From Mycobacterium palustre (lineage in GTDB: Bacteria; Actinomycetota; Actinomycetes; Mycobacteriales; Mycobacteriaceae), in contig NZ_LQPJ01000102.1 of the NCBI RefSeq assembly GCF_002101785.1, positions 92,772 to 156,771 on the forward strand: DNA of 64,000 bases, given 5' to 3'. A model generated the notes under the pieces. That model was given only the letters and a program-made list of their open reading frames with translations, was not told the origin of the DNA and made no database searches. Each line of letters opens with the position of its first letter. The first letter of the stretch is position 1. Position numbers and translations under genes: made by a program. This document shows positions 9,420-18,076 of the stretch, piece after piece.

Positions 9420-10568
9420 TCACAGGCGCTCGATGATGGTGACGTTGGCGACGCCGCCGCCTTCACACATCGTTTGCAAGCCGAAGCGACCACCGGTGCG
9501 TTCCAGCGTGTTGAGCATGGTGGCAAACAGCTTGGGGCCGGTCGCGCCGAGCGGGTGTCCGAGGGCGATCGCACCGCCGCTGGGGTTGACCTTTTCCGGG
9601 TCGGCCTTGATCTCCTTGAGCCAGGCCTGCACAACTGGGGCGAACGCCTCGTTGATCTCGACGGTGTCGATGTCGTCGATGGACATTCCGGTCTTTTCCA
9701 GCGCGTAGCGGGTGGCCGGGATCGGGGCGGTGAGCATGAACACCGGATCGGCGCCGCGGACGCTGATGTGATGGACGCGGGCGCGCGGCGTGAGGCCGTG
9801 GTCCTTGACCGCTCGCTCGGACGCCAGCAGCACAGCGCTCGCGCCGTCCGATATCTGGCTGGCCACCGCTGCGGTGAGCCTGCCGCCCTTGATCAGCGTT
9901 GGCAACGCGGCCATCTTCTCGAGCGACGTCTCGCGCGGCCCCTCGTCAACGCGGAAGTCGCCGACCGGAATGATCTCGTTGTCGAAATGGCCGGCTTGGA
10001 TGGCCGCGAGTGCCCGTTCGTGGCTGGTGAGCGCGAACTGCTCCATCTCCTCGCGGGAGATGTTCCACTTTTCGGCGATCATCTCGCTGGCGCGGAACTG
10101 CGAGATCTCCTGGTCGCCATAGCGTTTCAGCCAACCCTCGGACTCGTTGGTTGGAGACGTGTAGCCGAATGGCGCCCCGCCCCCCATCGCCGACGCGATC
10201 GGGATCCGGCTCATGTTCTGCATGCCCCCGGCCAGGATGACGTCTGCGGTACCGGACATGATTGCTTGAGCACCAAAGGAAATCGCTTGCTGCCCGGAGC
10301 CGCAATTGCGGTCGACGGTCACCCCCGGCACCTCCTCGGGGTAGCCGGCGGCCAGCCAGGCGTTGCGCGCGATGTTGCCGGCCTGTGGGCCAAGCGCGTC
10401 GACGCAGCCCACGATGACGTCGTCAACGGCGGCAGGGTCCACGTCGACGCGGTCGAAGATCCCGTGAAACGCGAGCCCGCCTAAGTCGACGGGATGCACG
10501 TGCGACAGTGCGCCGTTGCGCTTGCCGACCGCGGTTCGTACAGCGTCGATGACGTAGGCCTCGGGCAT
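9420..10568 (-). CDS. acetyl-CoA acyltransferase (thiolase)
   Basis: A 382-residue degradative-type thiolase with a complete catalytic set. The nucleophile is Cys89 in VDRNCGSGQQA, with NEAFA in the middle, His338 in GGAIALGHPLGATG and Cys368 in TMCEGGG. It cleaves 3-ketoacyl-CoA with CoA at the end of a beta-oxidation cycle. The gene lies 40 bp upstream of the DUF35-thiolase and about 50 bp downstream of an ACAD in one minus-strand unit. That unit therefore has a true thiolase besides the Cys-less thiolase-like protein, which argues that the two do different reactions. Confidence 0.92.
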   Translation of the reverse strand: MPEAYVIDAVRTAVGKRNGALSHVHPVDLGGLAFHGIFDRVDVDPAAVDDVIVGCVDALGPQAGNIARNAWLAAGYPEEVPGVTVDRNCGSGQQAISFGAQAIMSGTADVILAGGMQNMSRIPIASAMGGGAPFGYTSPTNESEGWLKRYGDQEISQFRASEMIAEKWNISREEMEQFALTSHERALAAIQAGHFDNEIIPVGDFRVDEGPRETSLEKMAALPTLIKGGRLTAAVASQISDGASAVLLASERAVKDHGLTPRARVHHISVRGADPVFMLTAPIPATRYALEKTGMSIDDIDTVEINEAFAPVVQAWLKEIKADPEKVNPSGGAIALGHPLGATGPKLFATMLNTLERTGGRFGLQTMCEGGGVANVTIIERL

Positions 10569-10617
10569 CTTCAGACTCCTTCACTCATTGGGGCGTTGTG
10601 ATGACGCATCGCCACCC

Positions 10618-11796
10618 TCATCCGCGCGCCTCCCTGGGGAGGCCGAGCACCCGCTCGGCGATGATGTTGCGCTGGATCTCGTTGCTGCCGCCGTAGATCG
10701 TGCCGGCCCGCGAGAACAGGTACATCCGCTGCCAGTCGTCGAGGTCGCCGTCGGCCAGCGTCATGCCGCTCTGGCCGAGGATGTCCATCACAAGGTCGCC
10801 GAGATCACGATGCCAGTTGGCCCACAACAACTTCGAGACGTTGTCCTGGCCGTTGTCGAGGCCACCGCCGGCCCGGGTCCGGTCTTGCTTGAGGCCCATG
10901 GTGGCCAGCACATAGGACCGCATCGCCCGCTGGCCCGCCCACGCGCGGGCCAGCCGCTCGCGGATCACCGGATCCTCGGCGGTCCCGTTCCGTTTGGCGA
11001 GGTCGGCCACGGCGGCAAGCTCACGCGCATAGACGATTTGCTGACCGAGCGTCGATACCCCGCGCTCGAACGACAGCGTCGCCATCGCGACCCGCCAGCC
11101 GTCGCCCGGTGTACCGACCACCAGGTCGGCGTCTGTGCGCGCGTCGTCGAAAAACACCTCATTGAATCCGGAATCCCCGGTCAGTTGGACGATCGGGCGT
11201 ATTTCGACGCCCGGCTGATCCAGCGGCACAAGGAGATACGAAAGGCCGGCGTGACGTTGCGAACCCTTCTCCGTGCGCGTCAGGACGAAGGACCACTGCG
11301 CCTCCTTGGCCAGCGAAGTCCACACCTTCTGCCCGTTAATCACCCACTGATCGCCGTCGAGCACTGCGCTGGTCGACACGTTAGCCAGGTCGCTGCCTGC
11401 CCCGGGCTCAGAATAGCCCTGGCACCAGAGCTCGGTGACGTCCAGAATATGGGGGAGAAAGCGCGCCTGCTGCTCGGGCGTTCCTAACTCGATCAGCGTC
11501 GGGCCGAGTAGCTCCTCCCCGAAGTGGTTGACCTTTGTGGGAGCCTGCGCCAACGCGTATTCCTCGTAGAAGGCGACCCGATGCTCGACCGACAGCCCCC
11601 GTCCCCCGTGCTCCTCGGGCCAGCCCAGGCAGGTCAGCCCAGCGGCCGCGAGGTGTTGATTCCACGCTAGGCGCTCTTCGAACGCCTCCTGCTCGCGGCC
11701 TTGGGCGCCTCGACCCTTCAGCGCGGCAAACTCGCCGACCAGGTTGTCCGCCAGCCACTCGCGTACCTCGGCCCGGAACTCCTGAACGTCGATCAC
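10618..11796 (-). CDS. acyl-CoA dehydrogenase, FadE alpha-type subunit
   Basis: A 392-residue ACAD from GTG 11796. Recognisable segments are LGWPEEHGGRG, the FAD/substrate region GYSEPGAGSDLA, WVINGQKVWTS, FNEVFFDDAR and the C-terminal GTIYGGSNEIQRNIIAERVLGLPRE. This subtype is the large partner of mycobacterial heterotetrameric (alpha2beta2) ACADs. The likely partner is the divergent 326-residue protein at 11885-12865. Together with the MaoC pair and the DUF35-thiolase it forms a set like FadE28/FadE29-ChsH1/H2-Ltp2. It probably oxidises a bulky acyl-CoA. Confidence 0.9.
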   Translation of the reverse strand: MIDVQEFRAEVREWLADNLVGEFAALKGRGAQGREQEAFEERLAWNQHLAAAGLTCLGWPEEHGGRGLSVEHRVAFYEEYALAQAPTKVNHFGEELLGPTLIELGTPEQQARFLPHILDVTELWCQGYSEPGAGSDLANVSTSAVLDGDQWVINGQKVWTSLAKEAQWSFVLTRTEKGSQRHAGLSYLLVPLDQPGVEIRPIVQLTGDSGFNEVFFDDARTDADLVVGTPGDGWRVAMATLSFERGVSTLGQQIVYARELAAVADLAKRNGTAEDPVIRERLARAWAGQRAMRSYVLATMGLKQDRTRAGGGLDNGQDNVSKLLWANWHRDLGDLVMDILGQSGMTLADGDLDDWQRMYLFSRAGTIYGGSNEIQRNIIAERVLGLPREARG

Positions 11797-11810
11797 GGCT
11801 GTAGCCTAAC

Positions 11811-11851
11811 TTACTAAGCACAGGCTCTTACTAAGAAAATGTGATTACTAA
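11811..11851. promoter_or_regulatory. three direct repeats TTACTAA at 17-bp spacing
   Basis: The heptamer TTACTAA occurs at 11811-11817, 11828-11834 and 11845-11851, exactly 17 bp apart, in the 88-bp gap between the divergent ACAD genes. The even spacing suggests cooperative binding of a regulator that controls both promoters. The TetR gene at 13120 is the nearest candidate regulator; this link is untested. Confidence 0.5.
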
Positions 11852-11884
11852 TCGCCCGCTCTGAACGAAGATCGGACTGGGACC

Positions 11885-12865
11885 GTGACCGAAGAACGTG
11901 ATTTGCTCCGCGAGACGGTGCGTGGACTGGTCACCAAGCATGCCGGGCCCAAAGCGGTGCGCGACGCGATCGCCTCCGAGCGGGGCTACGACGAGTCGCT
12001 GTGGAAGCTGCTTTGCGAACAGGTCGGTGTCGCGGCCCTGCTCGTGCCGGAAGAGTTCGGTGGCGCCGGGGGTGACCTGGCCGACGCCGCGACCGTACTG
12101 GCCGAGCTGGCCAGAGGCTTGGTGCCCAGTCCGCTGCTCGGTACCACCCTCGCGGAGCTCGCGCTGTCGGCGTCCGACGATCCCGACGCCGACACCCTGG
12201 CTCGCCTGGCCGAAGGTACCGCGATCGGCGCGGTCGTGTTCGACGCCGATGCGGGCCGGCGCGAAGAGCAGCGGGCTGTCGACTATGTGGTCAACGGCGA
12301 TGTCGCCGACGTGGTCGTCGCGGTCGGCGACGGCCGCCTCACCAGGTGGACAACCTTCCTATCGGAGCCGCTCGCCACGATGGATCCCACCCGGCGGTTG
12401 GGACGGGTGACGCCTAGGAGCACAACGCCTTTGGGCACCGACCCGGGGATTGCCGACATCGCGGCGATCCTGGTGGCTGCCGAACAGATCGGCGCCGCCG
12501 GACGTTGCCTTGAACTCACCGTCGAGTACACAAAACAGCGGTTTCAGTTCGGCCGCCCGATCGGCAGTTTCCAAGCGCTCAAGCATCGAATGGCCGACCT
12601 ATTCGTCAAGCTTGCCGCCGCGCGGGCGGTCGTCGACGACGCGCTGGCCGAACCGTCGCCAACGGCGGCCGCGCTGGCCCGGTTCATCGCGACCGAAGCG
12701 TTCAGCGCGACGGCCGCCGAAGCGGTGCAAATGCACGGCGGGATCGCGATCACGTGGGAGCACGACATCCAGCTGTACTTCAAGCGCGCGCATTCCAGCG
12801 CACAGCTGTTGGGCCCGGCGCGCCACCACCTGCGTCGGCTTGAGCGGGAAGTGCTGGGTAACTAA
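11885..12865 (+). CDS. acyl-CoA dehydrogenase, FadE small (beta-type) subunit
   Basis: A 326-residue ACAD-like protein from GTG 11885. It is shorter than a full ACAD (about 380-400), and the middle beta-domain is reduced and lacks a clear FAD-contact motif. The C-terminal helical domain is intact: KQRFQFGRPIGSFQALKHRMAD, then AVQMHGGIAITWEHDIQLYFKRA. Such short subunits pair with a large FadE in the mycobacterial alpha2beta2 enzymes. The divergent partner is at 10618-11796. The shared promoter region with regular TTACTAA repeats fits co-expression. Confidence 0.88.
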   Translation: MTEERDLLRETVRGLVTKHAGPKAVRDAIASERGYDESLWKLLCEQVGVAALLVPEEFGGAGGDLADAATVLAELARGLVPSPLLGTTLAELALSASDDPDADTLARLAEGTAIGAVVFDADAGRREEQRAVDYVVNGDVADVVVAVGDGRLTRWTTFLSEPLATMDPTRRLGRVTPRSTTPLGTDPGIADIAAILVAAEQIGAAGRCLELTVEYTKQRFQFGRPIGSFQALKHRMADLFVKLAAARAVVDDALAEPSPTAAALARFIATEAFSATAAEAVQMHGGIAITWEHDIQLYFKRAHSSAQLLGPARHHLRRLEREVLGN

Positions 12866-13064
12866 CGATGCTCGCCACAGTGATGGTTGAACCTTTTGGT
12901 CTTCGTTCGGGCCCCTCAGCATTTCAAGGCATCAAATCAGGCTCAGGAGCATTCTGTGGCTGCCTTTGCGGGAGGCTGATCGCTGACTCGCAATTCGCCC
13001 AGATGTAGTGCCACCACCACCCCCGTTGCCGGAGATTCTCATCACCCTCAAGCCTAAGTAATGC

Positions 13065-13091
13065 TGGCTGGCGGCGTCGGGCCACCAGCCA
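13065..13091. terminator. inverted repeat TGGCTGG...CCAGCCA
   Basis: A 7-bp stem (13065-13071 and 13085-13091) with a GC-rich loop lies between the ACAD gene and the TetR gene. It could act as a weak terminator for the ACAD transcript or as a TetR-type operator just upstream of the regulator start. No T-run follows, which is usual in mycobacteria. Confidence 0.3.
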
Positions 13092-13119
13092 ATGTCAGGC
13101 CACTCGGTAAGCTACCTGA

Positions 13120-13896
13120 GTGCCAAGAGATGGCGGTCCAACCCGGGAGAAGTTGCTAGACGCTGCGCTCAAGCTTTGGGCGGTGCGGGGGTTGGAGGGC
13201 ACGACGCTGGCTGACATCAACGAAGCCGCCGGTCAGCGCAACACCTCGGCCATCCAATATCACTTCGAGGGCCGCGATGGCCTTATCCGTGCGATCTATC
13301 AGCGGTTCGTGCCGCGCGTTATCGCACATCATGAGGAGCTGCTCGAACGGGCGAGAACGTCGAAACGGGTGCGGCCCGCGGCGGAGGCAATCGTGCTGCC
13401 CCTGGGCAGACTGCTTACAGGTGATTGGCGCGATCGCGCGTTTGTAGAACTGTTCGCCGAGATGTTCGCCGGGACTCAGATAACTGATCCTCAGTGGACC
13501 GATTTGCTGGGTGTGTATCTGGTTCGCCGGAATGGTGAGGGGGTTATTGGCGAAGCGGAGGCTTTGCTTCTTGATCGCATCCCGCCGTTGCCGGCTCCGC
13601 TCGCGAACATGCGACTGAGCGTTGCCAGCCATTTCGTTTCCCGCTCATTGGCTGATTTCGCCCGGCATTGGGACAAATACGGCCCACGGCGATCGGACGA
13701 CCCACAACTGTTCATCTCCAATTTGGTGGACATGTTCATCGCGACGTTGACCGCGCCGGTCTCGGCAAGCACTTCGGCAGTGCTCGCCACGGTCGACGAC
13801 AAGCCTGGCCGCGGTACTCACGCTCTTCCCGCGCGCGCCCACCGCCCAAGGAAGCGGCCTGGAACACGCGTCCGCATTAGCGCTGAGTCTCATTGA
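13120..13896 (+). CDS. TetR family transcriptional regulator
   Basis: A 258-residue protein from GTG 13120. The N-terminal helix-turn-helix (about 8-55) reads TREKLLDAALKLWAVRG, GTTLADINEAAGQ, then SAIQYHFEGRDGLIRAIY, the TetR pattern with the YHF core. The ligand domain is unassigned and ends in a basic, disordered tail of about 35 residues (PGRGTHALPARAHRPRKR). It probably represses neighbouring acyl-CoA genes and responds to a CoA thioester or fatty acid. Candidate targets are the ACAD promoters at 11797-11884 and its own promoter. Confidence 0.88.
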   Translation: MPRDGGPTREKLLDAALKLWAVRGLEGTTLADINEAAGQRNTSAIQYHFEGRDGLIRAIYQRFVPRVIAHHEELLERARTSKRVRPAAEAIVLPLGRLLTGDWRDRAFVELFAEMFAGTQITDPQWTDLLGVYLVRRNGEGVIGEAEALLLDRIPPLPAPLANMRLSVASHFVSRSLADFARHWDKYGPRRSDDPQLFISNLVDMFIATLTAPVSASTSAVLATVDDKPGRGTHALPARAHRPRKRPGTRVRISAESH

Positions 13897-14157
13897 CGCG
13901 GGTTCACCGTCCGCCGGCCTGATGGCCAGGATGTCGGACACCGATCTGGCCAGTGTCGAAGTTCGGGACGTTCACCGCTTCGAGTACGCTGACATCAAGG
14001 CCTCGACACCGCGATTGTCGTTTGTCGCCGAATGGCATAGCGAGGGTGGTGGCGGCGGTTTCGAAGACTGGGCCAAGGGGCTCGGCGAGTACTTGCGCGC
14101 GTTGTGCGTCGACACCGAGAGAAGCCGATGTCATTGCACCGCCGGACCGGTCGCGGC

Positions 14158-14469
14158 TCACCCGGCCGAAGTTCGGGTGCCCTCGATCTCTCCGGTGCCG
14201 AGCCTGCTCGACATCTGCCCGCGGATGCTGTCACCGTCGACCTTGGCGGTGCACTTCCCGGTCATAAACCACGGCGCCTTGAGTTTCACGCTCCATGCGA
14301 TGTCGTTCCCATCGGCTTGTACATCGCGCAGGGGCATGTCGCCAAGCGGGGGCACGGTGATGACGCCACCGATGCCGTCGTCGCTCTCCTCAATGCGGAG
14401 CGTTCCCTCCTGAGCCCCCATCGGCGTGGTCATTTTGATGGTCCAGAATCCAACGGCGTTACAGCTCAC
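14158..14469 (-). CDS. small conserved-looking protein of unknown function
   Basis: A 103-residue protein from GTG 14469, chosen because AAAGGGA lies 6-7 bases upstream and because residues further upstream read as shadow. The sequence starts SCNAVGFWTIKMTTPMGAQ, then GGVITVPPLGDMPLRDV, and ends RLGTGEIEGTR. It looks like a small beta-rich domain, with alternating hydrophobic strands and Gly turns. No catalytic motif or membrane segment is visible. The gene is isolated and faces the TetR gene. I do not recognise the family. Confidence 0.65.
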   Translation of the reverse strand: MSCNAVGFWTIKMTTPMGAQEGTLRIEESDDGIGGVITVPPLGDMPLRDVQADGNDIAWSVKLKAPWFMTGKCTAKVDGDSIRGQMSSRLGTGEIEGTRTSAG

Positions 14470-14772
14470 GAGGTTCCCTTTCGGCGTTGGTACGGGGCGG
14501 GTGGATGGTGTGGTTCCGGCGCGTCGATTGTCTTGGCGACCGCAGTGATGCGGCAGCGGCCGCCGCCCAAGAATATAGTAATGGGACACGGTTATATAGT
14601 CATGGTCAATCCTTAGTTCAAGTGGGCCGGCTTCTTCTGCCATGGCAGCCGGCTCTAGGCAGCGAGGGAGCACCGCTATGAGCGCGCCGTTTGAAGTCGG
14701 TTGGTCTCGGGCCCGGCAAATGCGCCGCGACGCGGCGGTCACGGGCTATCTCCACGGCCGCCCGGTGGCTCG
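14470..14772. other. intergenic promoter region with direct repeat
   Basis: This 303-bp gap separates the small minus-strand gene and the FadD gene. It holds an AT-rich patch with the direct repeat ATAGTAATGG (14575-14584) and ATAGTCATGG (14596-14605), 21 bp apart, each preceded by T to give TATAGT. The repeats could be a divergent promoter or tandem regulator sites. Nothing else was recognised. Confidence 0.4.
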
Positions 14773-16398
14773 ATGAAGTCCTACGATGCGGGTCCCACCG
14801 ACGTGCCCTTGCTCGAAGAGACCATCGGCGCGAACCTCGAACGCATCGTCTCGGCGTACCCGGACAACGAAGCGCTGGTTGATGTCCCGGGTGGGCGGCG
14901 ATGGACCTACCGCGAGTTCAATGCCGAAGTGGACGCCGCAGGAAAGGGTCTGATGGCCTTGGGCGTGGCAAAAGGCGATCGAGTTGGTGTCTGGGCGCCG
15001 AACTGCGCAGAGTGGACGATCGCGCAGTATGCGGCCGCCAAGATCGGCGCCATCCTGGTTAACGTCAATCCCGCCTATCGCACCCATGAACTTCGATACG
15101 TGCTCAATCAGGCTGGCGTCGGCACCTTGATCAGCGCGTCGGCTTTCAAGACATCCAACTATGCAGAGATGCTCGACGAGGTGCTCGACGAGCTGCCGTC
15201 ATTGCGCCATGTGGTTTTCCTGGACACGGGCGACTGGCAGGGCCTGCTCACGGCAGGTCGGAGCATCTCCGATGGCGATTTGCGTGACCGGATGGCCGGT
15301 CTGCGGCCACACGAGCCGGTAAATATCCAATATACGTCGGGGACAACGGGTTTCCCCAAAGGCGCGACCCTTTCGCATCGCAACATCCTGAACAACGGCT
15401 ATTTCGTGACGGAGCTGATCAAGCTAGGCCCGGATGATCGGCTGTGCATTCCCGTGCCGTTTTACCACTGCTTCGGCATGGTGATGGGCAATCTTGGATG
15501 CACGACGCACGGCGCGACCATGGTGATACCGGCGCCCGGTTTCGACGCCGGGACGACCTTGGAAGTCGTTGAGAAGGAGCGCTGCACGGCGGTCTACGGT
15601 GTCCCGACGATGTTCATCTCGATGCTGGCGCACCCCGATTTCGCGCAGCACAGTTTTTCGTTCCTACGCACCGGGATCATGGCGGGTTCCACCTGCCCGG
15701 TCGAGGTGATGAGACGCTGCATGAACGAGATGCACATGGCCGACGTTGCGATCGCCTACGGCATGACCGAAACGTCGCCCGTCTCGTGCCAGACGCTTAT
15801 CGACGACGATCTCGAAAGGCGGACAACGACAATCGGGCGTGCTCACCCGCATGTCGAGGTTAAAATCGTCGACCCCGGAACCGGCGTGATTGCCGAACGC
15901 GGACAGGCGGGCGAGTTTTGCACGCGCGGATACTCGGTGATGCTGGGCTATTGGGAAGACGAGGCCAAGACCCGCGAGGTGATCGATGCGGACGGGTGGA
16001 TGCACACCGGCGACCTGGCCGTCATGCGGGAGGACGGCTACTGCCTTGTCGTCGGTCGCATAAAGGACATGGTGATTCGGGGCGGAGAGAACATCTATCC
16101 GCGGGAGATTGAAGAGTTCCTGTACACACACCCGGACATCGCGGACGCCCAGGTGATCGGCGTGCCGGACGATACATACGGGGAAGAAGTCTGCGCTTGG
16201 ATCCGAATGAAGCCCGGCCGCCCGCCGCTGAGCGCCGATGCCGTTCGGGCTTTCGCCACCGGCAAACTGGCGCACTTCAAGATTCCCCGTTATGTATATG
16301 TCACCGACGAGTTTCCTATGACCGTCACTGGCAAGGTTCGCAAAATCGAGATGCGTAAACGCAGCATTGAACTGCTCGGTCTCGGCGACGCTCCTTGA
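14773..16398 (+). CDS. acyl-CoA synthetase (AMP-binding), FadD35-like
   Basis: About 541 residues from ATG 14773 (frame open further upstream, start not certain). ANL-superfamily motifs are present: P-loop [11 protein letters not shown] (187-197), [24 protein letters not shown], the hinge [21 protein letters not shown], and the C-terminal [15 protein letters not shown] with the adenylation Lys. This is a medium-chain or fatty acid-CoA ligase that makes acyl-CoA through an acyl-AMP. The nearby ACAD-AccA-AccD genes and the ScoA/ScoB pair at 45.2 kb resemble the M. tuberculosis fadE19-accA1-accD1-scoB-scoA-fadD35 set, so a branched-chain or isoprenoid-type acid is plausible. Confidence 0.9.
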   Translation: MKSYDAGPTDVPLLEETIGANLERIVSAYPDNEALVDVPGGRRWTYREFNAEVDAAGKGLMALGVAKGDRVGVWAPNCAEWTIAQYAAAKIGAILVNVNPAYRTHELRYVLNQAGVGTLISASAFKTSNYAEMLDEVLDELPSLRHVVFLDTGDWQGLLTAGRSISDGDLRDRMAGLRPHEPVNIQYTSGTTGFPKGATLSHRNILNNGYFVTELIKLGPDDRLCIPVPFYHCFGMVMGNLGCTTHGATMVIPAPGFDAGTTLEVVEKERCTAVYGVPTMFISMLAHPDFAQHSFSFLRTGIMAGSTCPVEVMRRCMNEMHMADVAIAYGMTETSPVSCQTLIDDDLERRTTTIGRAHPHVEVKIVDPGTGVIAERGQAGEFCTRGYSVMLGYWEDEAKTREVIDADGWMHTGDLAVMREDGYCLVVGRIKDMVIRGGENIYPREIEEFLYTHPDIADAQVIGVPDDTYGEEVCAWIRMKPGRPPLSADAVRAFATGKLAHFKIPRYVYVTDEFPMTVTGKVRKIEMRKRSIELLGLGDAP

Positions 16399-16819
16399 CA
16401 ACTCCGGCACGTCGCAACGAATGTTTGTGGCGGCTTATCCTTCATCGGGTGGTCGCCCGTCGCCGCCTTCGGTGGCCGGATCATGTCGCGCGAGGGCGAG
16501 ACCGGCTGCAGCAACCGCCTCCGGCCGGACGTGGACGACATTGCAATATTAGCGATCACTAATGTAGGGTCGTGAACCAAACCCGTTCCCCTTGCCTGCA
16601 GTACTTCAGACACGTATCAGAGCTTGACATGGACCCCGACGAATACGACGCAACTGACGCCACACGGTGTGGAATCAGCTGGCCAGCTCGCCATCCGTCG
16701 CGCCAACCTGCAGTTACGCTGTCAGCCGCTGCCCAACCCCGCGGGCAAGGCTCGTCTTGCACCGAGAAGGCATACATTCGCCGAGATTCCACCTCGCCTG
16801 GAAGGACACACCACACAAG
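16399..16819. other. intergenic region before second DUF3500 gene
   Basis: About 420 bp with no supported gene. It contains the palindrome at 16548-16563. The DUF3500 frame is open upstream to about 16667, but the added residues are rich in Ser, Arg and Pro and unlike the family. I treat this stretch as promoter and leader. Confidence 0.4.
16548..16563. promoter_or_regulatory. operator-like palindrome ATTAGCGATCACTAAT
   Basis: A 5-6-5 inverted repeat (ATTAG-CGATCA-CTAAT) lies about 255 bp upstream of the second DUF3500 gene. Its CTAA/TTAG cores resemble the TTACTAA/TTAGTAA repeats at 11811-11851, so one regulator may recognise both. The similarity is short and could be chance. Confidence 0.4.
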
Positions 16820-18073
16820 ATGACGGCCGACTTCCGTAATCATTTGCTCCCCCCGGACCACCCCCGAGTGGCGGGGCTTGGTCACCTCGACGCTGTCAGC
16901 TTCACCGACGCGGCGTTCGACGCTCCATTCATCGGCGACGTACTACGGGGCTGGCAAAAAGCTTTTCGTGAGGGCAGCTTCCGCGGTGTTACCAGCGACG
17001 GATCGGTCATTCCGGGGCTGTTCGAACCGGGCGCTGACGAAGGAGCACCGGTGGCGCAGGCGGTGAGTGCGGCCAATGACCTGCTCAACAAGTTATCGCC
17101 GCAAGCCCGCGATCAGCTGAACCACCCTCTTGACAGCAGAGTGTGGCGCGCGTGGTTCAACCCAGAGTTCTATATCAACCGCTACGGGCTTCGGCTGGAG
17201 GAGCAAGATCCCGCCATCCGCGAGCTGGCGCTTGCCGTCATCGAGGCGAGCCTGAGTGAAAAGGGCTACGGCCTGATTCGCAACATCATGCGGACAAATA
17301 AGTTCCTCGGCGACCTCGTCGGCCTGCCGAAGATCATGAACGAAAACAGTTACAACATCAACCTTTTCGGGGAGCCTTCGACCGAAGCTCCCTGGGGGTG
17401 GAACTTCTACGGGCACCACCTGTGCCTCAACTGTCTTTTCATCGGTAACCAACAGGTGTTGACGCCAATCTTTTTCGGGGCCGAACCGAACGAGATCGAT
17501 GAGGGGGAGTACGCCGGGACCGTTATCTTTTCCGAACAAGAGCAGGCTGGGGTGGCGTTCATGGAGTCGCTGCCGGCCGAGCTTGCCGAGCAAGCCATAC
17601 TTTATCGGAGCACGCGCGATCCGAATATGCCGGCGGGACGGGTTGTACCGGGAGACGAGCTCCACTTAGGTGGAGCCTTCCAGAATAACCGGGTAATACC
17701 GTACGAGGGCTTGCCGATGAGCCGATGCACCGCACAGCAGCAGGATTCGCTCGTGAAACTGGTCGAGTCGTTCCTGTCCTATCAGCCTGACGGACCGCGC
17801 GCTGCGCGGCTGGAGGAGGTGCGCCGTCACCTCGACGAGACGTGGTTTTGTTGGATTGGCGGCACCCGTGCTCCCGAGCCGTTCTATTTCCGAATCCAGA
17901 GCCCGGTGATCTTCATCGAGTTCGACCACCACGCGGGGATTTATCTGGCGAACACCGAACCCGAGCGATTCCACATCCACATAATCGTTCGTACTCCCAA
18001 CGGCAACGATTACGGCGCAGAACTGGTCCGCCAAGCCACCGGTACGAAACATAGTCTTGAAGCGCTGCCGTAA
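16820..18073 (+). CDS. DUF3500 family protein, copy 2
   Basis: A 417-residue protein from ATG 16820; the frame is open further upstream, but those residues do not look coding. It is a paralogue of the protein at 4663-5892 and shares GVTSDG, PWGWNFYGHH, RVIPYEGLP, RRHLDETWFCWIG, EFDHHAGIYLAN and RFHIHIIVRTPNGNDYG. The conserved His residues and the acidic Asp/Glu before them are kept. The function is unknown, and an enzymatic, metal-dependent role is inferred. It follows the FadD35-like gene by about 420 bp and is not tightly coupled to it. The neighbourhood of acyl-CoA enzymes is the same type as for copy 1. Confidence 0.8.
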   Translation: MTADFRNHLLPPDHPRVAGLGHLDAVSFTDAAFDAPFIGDVLRGWQKAFREGSFRGVTSDGSVIPGLFEPGADEGAPVAQAVSAANDLLNKLSPQARDQLNHPLDSRVWRAWFNPEFYINRYGLRLEEQDPAIRELALAVIEASLSEKGYGLIRNIMRTNKFLGDLVGLPKIMNENSYNINLFGEPSTEAPWGWNFYGHHLCLNCLFIGNQQVLTPIFFGAEPNEIDEGEYAGTVIFSEQEQAGVAFMESLPAELAEQAILYRSTRDPNMPAGRVVPGDELHLGGAFQNNRVIPYEGLPMSRCTAQQQDSLVKLVESFLSYQPDGPRAARLEEVRRHLDETWFCWIGGTRAPEPFYFRIQSPVIFIEFDHHAGIYLANTEPERFHIHIIVRTPNGNDYGAELVRQATGTKHSLEALP

Positions 18074-18076
18074 TCG

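Noticed and set aside
9380..9634. N-terminal extension of the DUF35-thiolase fusion
   Set aside because: The added residues are Ser/Pro/Arg-rich and overlap the thiolase gene; the DUF35 module begins right after GTG 9379.
6814..12865. Direct naming of the genes as the cholesterol igr operon
   Set aside because: The protein types correspond but gene order, fusion pattern and sequence details differ, and no cyp125 or other sterol marker is present.
13922..14413. 163-codon plus-strand ORF after the TetR gene
   Set aside because: The first 60 residues look partly coding (SFVAEWHSEGGG), but the rest is antisense to the small gene at 14158-14469 and no family was recognised.
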